Shown piece after piece: positions 5,963 through 10,228 of a stretch of 10,228 nt of DNA. Below the pieces are notes generated by a model. It had not been told where the DNA came from. It did no database searches and saw nothing but the letters and a program-made list of their open reading frames with translations. The DNA lies in NCBI GenBank assembly GCA_002343455.1, contig DDSR01000339.1, forward strand, positions 1-10,228, in the 5' to 3' direction. Position 1 is the first letter of the stretch; each line of letters opens with the position of its first letter. The stretch is from Deltaproteobacteria bacterium UBA2385. Lineage in GTDB: Bacteria; Myxococcota_A; UBA796; UBA2385. Position numbers and translations under genes: made by a program.

Positions 5963-7528
5963 TCAGGCGAAGCTGGCCACGACCCGCTCGGCGATCCACT
6001 CGGCGACCGCCGAGATGGTCGAGACGGGGTGGCTGCCGATGGAGGTGGGGATGACGGAGCCATCCGCGACGTAGAGGCCGGGGTGGCCGTGGACCTGCCC
6101 GTCGACTCCGACCACGCCGCGCTGCGGATCCGAGGACAGGGCGCAGCCGCCCAGGTTGTGAACGGTGAGGGTGCGCTGGAAGGGGCCCCAGGTGGGAAAG
6201 TCGGCGTAGCTGCCCCCGTAGGCCTGGGCCAGGGCCTGCATGGCCTCGCGCTGGCGGAGGATCAGCGCCCGGTTCTCGCGGGCATAGTCCCAGACCATGT
6301 CCAGCTTCCCGCGGCGCAGCAGCAGGCGTCCGCCGGCGTTGTCCCGGCCGATGGCGAAGACGGTGGTCATCCGCTCGGCCGCGCCCGCGCCGGGCATGGT
6401 CCGCGCGAGCGGTCGAGCCAGCAGGCCGGAGCGCAGGCCGGCGGAGAGCAGGCCCGGCAGGCGCCTCCACAGGGGCGGGCCCAGCGGACCGAGGCGACGC
6501 GCCGGGGGCTGGCCGTGGCTGGCCAGGACCTCCATCACCGCCTGGTTGAAGGTGGGCGTGGCGACCACGAAGCCCTGACCCTCGTCGTCCTCGTGCCACA
6601 TGATCGAGGTTACGTCGGGCCCCCTCCAGGGCTCCAGCGGCAGGGTCACGTTCTGGATGTTGCCCAGGAAGTCTCCGTTGCCCGAGTAGCCGCGCCCCAG
6701 GTCGGCCGGGAGCTTGGGCAGGGAGCGGACCAGGTCCCGGCTGCGGAGCAGGAGCTCGTTGCTGCCCAAGGTGCCCGCGGCGACGACGACCCGACGTCCG
6801 ACGACCACCTTGTCCTGGCGCGCGTCGAGGTCGCGGTAGTGCACCTCCCAGCCGCCGCCCGGGGCGGCCGCGAGGTGGCTGACCTGGCACCCGGCCCGCA
6901 CCCTAGCCCCCATCGCCTCGGCACGGGCGAGGTGGGTGAGGTCCAGGGAGCTCTTGGCGCCATGGGTGCAGCCGTACTCGCACTCCGCGCACAGCTGGCA
7001 GGGACGGCGCCCCTCCCCAGGACCCTGAACGCGATCCCAGCCGATGGCCATCGGCGGGTCCTCTGTGCGCCGGCCCAGGGCCTTGCCGGCGAGGTGGAAG
7101 GCGTCCCGCTTGGGCACCTGGATCCCGGCGGGGAGCGGCGCGACCCCCAGGTCGGCGGCCACGCGGTCGTAGTAGGGCCCCAGGCTGTCCAGGGTGAAGG
7201 GGGCCGGCCATCGCGGGTCCTCGAAGACCTTGGCCTGCGGCCGGTAGTGGATCCCCGCGTAGACCAACGAGCCGCCGCCGACCCCAGCGGCGGTGGCCGT
7301 GGCGATGCCGGACAGGAAGCGCAGGTCGAAGAGGCCGCGCCCTCCCCGCTCGGGGCGGCGCCAGAGCAGCGCGTCGGTGTCCCGGACGTCCCGGGGGAAG
7401 TCCTGGGGGCGGTAGCGGCGGCCGCGCTCCAGGACGAGGACCTCGTGACCGGCCTCGGCCAGCCGCAAGGCCGCGATGGCCCCGCCGAAGCCGGAGCCGA
7501 TGACGACCGCGTCGTGGGTGGTGCTCAC
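5963..7528 (-). CDS. GMC-family FAD-dependent oxidoreductase, cholesterol-oxidase-like
   Basis: The product has 521 residues. GMC enzymes oxidise an alcohol group, with FAD as acceptor. The FAD-binding site GSGFGG (11-16) ends its fold at LERGRRY; GVGGGSLVY (82-90) covers the flavin; VVAAGTLGS (248-256) is the second dinucleotide segment; and HNLGGCALSSDP with GLYVADGSVIPTSIGSHP forms the C-terminal active site. His457 and His500 occupy the usual catalytic pair positions. The order and spacing match mycobacterial ChoD-type enzymes, including a Cys-rich insert, CQLCAECEYGC (Cys177, 180, 183, 187), in the place where ChoD has a similar motif. No signal peptide is present, so it is probably cytoplasmic. 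The start is GTG at 7528, overlapping the stop of the upstream fusion gene (GTGA), with GGAG a few bases upstream. The activity class is firm; sterol as substrate is a guess. Confidence 0.92.
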   Translation of the reverse strand: MSTTHDAVVIGSGFGGAIAALRLAEAGHEVLVLERGRRYRPQDFPRDVRDTDALLWRRPERGGRGLFDLRFLSGIATATAAGVGGGSLVYAGIHYRPQAKVFEDPRWPAPFTLDSLGPYYDRVAADLGVAPLPAGIQVPKRDAFHLAGKALGRRTEDPPMAIGWDRVQGPGEGRRPCQLCAECEYGCTHGAKSSLDLTHLARAEAMGARVRAGCQVSHLAAAPGGGWEVHYRDLDARQDKVVVGRRVVVAAGTLGSNELLLRSRDLVRSLPKLPADLGRGYSGNGDFLGNIQNVTLPLEPWRGPDVTSIMWHEDDEGQGFVVATPTFNQAVMEVLASHGQPPARRLGPLGPPLWRRLPGLLSAGLRSGLLARPLARTMPGAGAAERMTTVFAIGRDNAGGRLLLRRGKLDMVWDYARENRALILRQREAMQALAQAYGGSYADFPTWGPFQRTLTVHNLGGCALSSDPQRGVVGVDGQVHGHPGLYVADGSVIPTSIGSHPVSTISAVAEWIAERVVASFA

Positions 7529-10228
7529 AGCGTGCTCTCCAGGTGCTCGACGATGTGGGGGTAGACGTCCCGCGCGGCGCGCTCGCCGAAGATGCAGTCG
7601 ATGTGGCCGTAGTCGGGGATCACCACCCGGGAGTACAGGCCGGGATCGTTGTGGCGGCGCAGCCAGGACAGCGTGCGGGCGCTCCCGGAGGGGTCGAAGC
7701 AGGCGTTCTCGGCGCCGTGGATCATCCGCAGGGGCAGGGCCAGCCGGTGGACGTGCGGCATGTAGAGATCCCGCCCCTGGGCGTCGACCAGCTGGCCGGC
7801 GCGCACGATCCGGGCGAGGTGCCGGAAGGCGGTCACGTTGGCCAGGCCGAAGAGCTCGTGCAGCGTGTCGTGGGTGGCCACCGAGAGCTGGTCGTGCTCA
7901 TAGAGCAGGGAGTACATGAAGGTGATGCGCTTGCAGCAGGCGCTCTTGCAGCGCTCCTCCTCCTCCACCGGGTACATGGAGAGCGCCCGATCGTAGACCC
8001 GCGCCCACCAGCGGGCGTCGGCGTCGGTGTAGGCCGACAGGCCATCGACCCCCAGCGCGTCGAGGGCGCCGGGCAGGTGCAGGCCGGACTTCAGTCGGAC
8101 CTGCGGCGCGCCGACGACGTGGGGCGTCGCCTGCGAGCTGACGACCGAACGAACCCCCCGCAGCGCGCCGGAGAGCATCGACATGTAGAAGACCGTGGCG
8201 CCGAAGCAGTGCACCACGAGCTGAACGCTCTCGGCCCCCGTGAGGCTGCGCACCCGGTCCACCGCCTCGGGCAGATCGACCGCCGCGATGACGTCGGCGG
8301 CAGCCTGGAGGTGGGCGGCCCCGGGCTCGATGCTGGACCGGTAGTCCAGCAGCCAGACGTCGAAGCCTCGGGCGACCAGGTACTCGACCAGGTTGGTGTC
8401 GATCGTGTCGACGGTGAAGATGCGGCTGGACACCCCCAGGCCGTGGACGAGCATCACGGGGCCCTTGTCGCCGCCGCGGTAGCGGGTCAGCACCAGGGGG
8501 GTGCCATCGCTGGCCCGCAGGTAGTGGACCTCGGGTGGGTCGGTGCGGAGCGGGCGACGCTTGCGCGGGGCCGCCTCCGGCTCGAAGACCGTGGGTCGGG
8601 CAAAGATGTCGCCATAGGTCTCCCACAGCGAGCCGACGAAGAAGCGCCCGAAGCGAGCCCGGGCGAGCAGCCCCTGGCGGATCGAGCGGGTGCCGGTCGC
8701 CTTGATGGTCCGGACCTGGCGGCTGAAGTCGGCCAGCCCGATGCGCAGCTGCCCGCGGGCGACCATGAGGCCGCGCTCGTCGCTGAGGTCGACGTGCAGC
8801 GTCGTGGTGTCGGCCCAGAGCTCGGCGATCCCGTCGTCGCGGACGAACTTCACGCCCCGCAGGTGCCAGACCCGACCGTCGGGGGCTACCATGCGCAGCG
8901 TGTAGACCATGTTGCGGGTGTCCCGGCGCTCAGGATCCTCGGAGAGGAGCTGGAAGCGCCCGTCGCGCACCTGCAGCGGGTCCGGACAGAGGGCGGGGGC
9001 CTGCACCGTCCCGACCAGGCGCATCGTCCGCAAGGGGTCGGCGAGGGTGCCCTCGAGATCGTCGCTCTGCACGGTCAGGACGAAGGAGAGCTCGTGACCC
9101 AGGGCCTCTCCGGTGCGCGAGGCGGTCGCGTGGTCCAGGGCCTCGGCCCCATCCGCCGAGAGGGTCACGAAGCCGGCCATACGCTCCGTGAAACGAATGC
9201 CCACCGCGGGAGGCGGCGGACGCCGACGGGGAGGTCGGGGCCGATGGTGCAGATCGTAGTCGATCGTCCAGCCGCGATCGGCCGCCAACAGGGCGACGCT
9301 GCGCTCGGCGAGGCCCGTGATGGTCAGGAGGGGGTTGACCCCCAGCGGGGTCGGCATCACGCTGCCGTCGGCCACGTAGAGCCCCGGGTGTACCTCCGCG
9401 CCCTCGGTCCCGGCGTAGACCCGGCCCTTGTGATCGGTGACCCCGGACCGGGCGTCCTCGCCCATCCCGCAGCCCCCCAGGGGGTGGACGGAGATCAGCC
9501 CCGCGCGCACCTGGTTGCTCCACTGCGGGTTCGGCACGTAGGTGCCGCCCAGGGCCGCGGTGGCCGCGGTCATCTGCTCGTTGAGCACCCGCACGCCGCG
9601 CTCCCCGGCCGCCTCGGGCCAGTCGATGCGCAGGGCGCCGACCTCGTCCAGGTGGAGCTTCCCGGCCCCCGAGTCGTGGGCCATGCCCAGGAAGGTCAGC
9701 GTGTGGGCCATGGCCCCCTGCCGGGCCCCGTCGGGCAACCTCGACCGCAGCTCCCGCTTGCGCTCCGCCAGGCCGTCCCGCACCCCCGCGTCCGTGTCGA
9801 CGCCCCAGCGGGCGGCCGCGGCGCGGAAGGCCGAGGGGTAGATCGCGTCGATGGCGCCGGGCAGGGCTCCTTCTTGCAGCAGCCACTGCTGCTCGATCCC
9901 GCGGGCGTCGGTCCGGCCGTCGATCATCCCCGTGATGCAGGGGCCGACGGGCTGCCGCCGGTCGGGTTGCGCCGCCCCCGCGCCGACCCCGTCGACCCGA
10001 TGGTCGCAGTTGTAGCCGAAGCCCAGCACGTCGGCGTTCCCGCTGAAGCCTCCGCCCAGCCGGTCCGAGAGGGGCAGCCCTCGCGCCCGGGACCGCAGCA
10101 GGATGCCCGTCGAGCCCAGCGTGCCCGCGGCGAGCACGACCACCTCGGCCAGCAGCACCACCGTCTCGGCGCCTTCGAAGCGCTCCCTCCCGGCCTCCAC
10201 CAGCTCGCAGCAGACGGCCCACAGGCCG
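7525..10228 (-). CDS. Fusion of cholesterol-oxidase-like GMC oxidoreductase and alpha/beta hydrolase (N-terminus outside window)
   Basis: The frame is open to the right edge, so the N-terminal FAD-binding part is missing; 900 residues are visible (residue 1 at the edge). Residues 1-320 complete a GMC flavoenzyme: VLAAGTLGS (31-39), SGNADVLGFGYN, the active-site SVHPLGGCGMGED with His248, and YVADGSVMPTPLGVNP with Asn298, the classic His/Asn pair. A Pro/Arg linker (about 327-341) leads to a beta-rich middle region (344-510) opening with FTERMAGF. Residues about 565-900 are an alpha/beta hydrolase: oxyanion segment HGLG (595-598), nucleophile elbow VVHCFGA with Cys674 where Ser is usual, probable acid Asp845, and His875 in PDYGHIDCIFG. 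GMC-hydrolase fusions of this type occur in other high-GC bacteria. It may oxidise a hydroxyl and then cleave an ester, lactone or thioester of the same molecule. It overlaps the next GMC gene by 4 nt. Confidence 0.9.
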   Translation of the reverse strand, partial: GLWAVCCELVEAGRERFEGAETVVLLAEVVVLAAGTLGSTGILLRSRARGLPLSDRLGGGFSGNADVLGFGYNCDHRVDGVGAGAAQPDRRQPVGPCITGMIDGRTDARGIEQQWLLQEGALPGAIDAIYPSAFRAAAARWGVDTDAGVRDGLAERKRELRSRLPDGARQGAMAHTLTFLGMAHDSGAGKLHLDEVGALRIDWPEAAGERGVRVLNEQMTAATAALGGTYVPNPQWSNQVRAGLISVHPLGGCGMGEDARSGVTDHKGRVYAGTEGAEVHPGLYVADGSVMPTPLGVNPLLTITGLAERSVALLAADRGWTIDYDLHHRPRPPRRRPPPPAVGIRFTERMAGFVTLSADGAEALDHATASRTGEALGHELSFVLTVQSDDLEGTLADPLRTMRLVGTVQAPALCPDPLQVRDGRFQLLSEDPERRDTRNMVYTLRMVAPDGRVWHLRGVKFVRDDGIAELWADTTTLHVDLSDERGLMVARGQLRIGLADFSRQVRTIKATGTRSIRQGLLARARFGRFFVGSLWETYGDIFARPTVFEPEAAPRKRRPLRTDPPEVHYLRASDGTPLVLTRYRGGDKGPVMLVHGLGVSSRIFTVDTIDTNLVEYLVARGFDVWLLDYRSSIEPGAAHLQAAADVIAAVDLPEAVDRVRSLTGAESVQLVVHCFGATVFYMSMLSGALRGVRSVVSSQATPHVVGAPQVRLKSGLHLPGALDALGVDGLSAYTDADARWWARVYDRALSMYPVEEEERCKSACCKRITFMYSLLYEHDQLSVATHDTLHELFGLANVTAFRHLARIVRAGQLVDAQGRDLYMPHVHRLALPLRMIHGAENACFDPSGSARTLSWLRRHNDPGLYSRVVIPDYGHIDCIFGERAARDVYPHIVEHLESTL

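Noticed and set aside
3999..6890. A 963-codon open frame on the minus strand
   Set aside because: It is in a different frame from the P450 and GMC genes on the same strand and crosses gene boundaries. It is rich in Arg, Pro, Gly and Ala without motifs.
4742..7564. A 940-codon open frame on the plus strand
   Set aside because: It lies antisense to the P450 and GMC genes, whose motifs are unmistakable. Its translation is Gly/Ala/Arg/Val-rich with no domain, as expected for a shadow frame in GC-rich DNA.

Overview
The window is about 70% GC by eye, is almost entirely coding, uses GTG and TTG starts freely, and carries a C-terminal anchor of the MYXO-CTERM type. Together these point to a myxobacterium or related member of Myxococcota. 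I cannot name a genus. No gene-free stretch exceeds 300 bases, and I saw no tRNA, rRNA, CRISPR array or insertion sequence.

Left part. At 1-314 (+) lies the 3' end of a secreted surface protein: a Gly-Asp-Gly-Gly-Thr-Ser repeat tract followed by a Cys motif, one membrane helix and an Arg tail. It meets a leftward four-gene operon (3156 down to 326) tail to tail, across a small hairpin at 307-327. In transcription order the operon encodes a 76-residue protein of unknown function, a protein with a Schlafen/AlbA_2-type domain, a protein with a LysM-like segment and a putative Cys/His hydrolase domain, and a small exported protein. Two of the three junctions are overlaps (8 nt and 3 nt) and the third is a 26-nt gap holding a strong ribosome binding site. 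The last two genes have the layout of a cell-wall hydrolase with a periplasmic partner. This operon is the best candidate here for an undescribed system.

Middle. Only 61 bp separate the operon start from a divergent gene for a MalG-type sugar ABC permease (3218-4081, +). That gap holds a perfect 10-bp palindrome. No malE, malF or ATPase gene is present in the window.

Right part. A second leftward operon runs from beyond the right edge down to 4088. In transcription order it encodes a fusion of a cholesterol-oxidase-like GMC flavoenzyme to an alpha/beta hydrolase with Cys at the nucleophile position (truncated by the window edge), a second stand-alone GMC oxidoreductase with a Cys-rich motif (GTGA overlap), a cytochrome P450, and a small beta-barrel outer membrane protein. 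A P450, two alcohol-oxidising flavoenzymes and an esterase or thioesterase-like domain suggest oxidation of a hydrophobic, perhaps sterol-like or terpenoid, substrate. The substrate itself is inferred.
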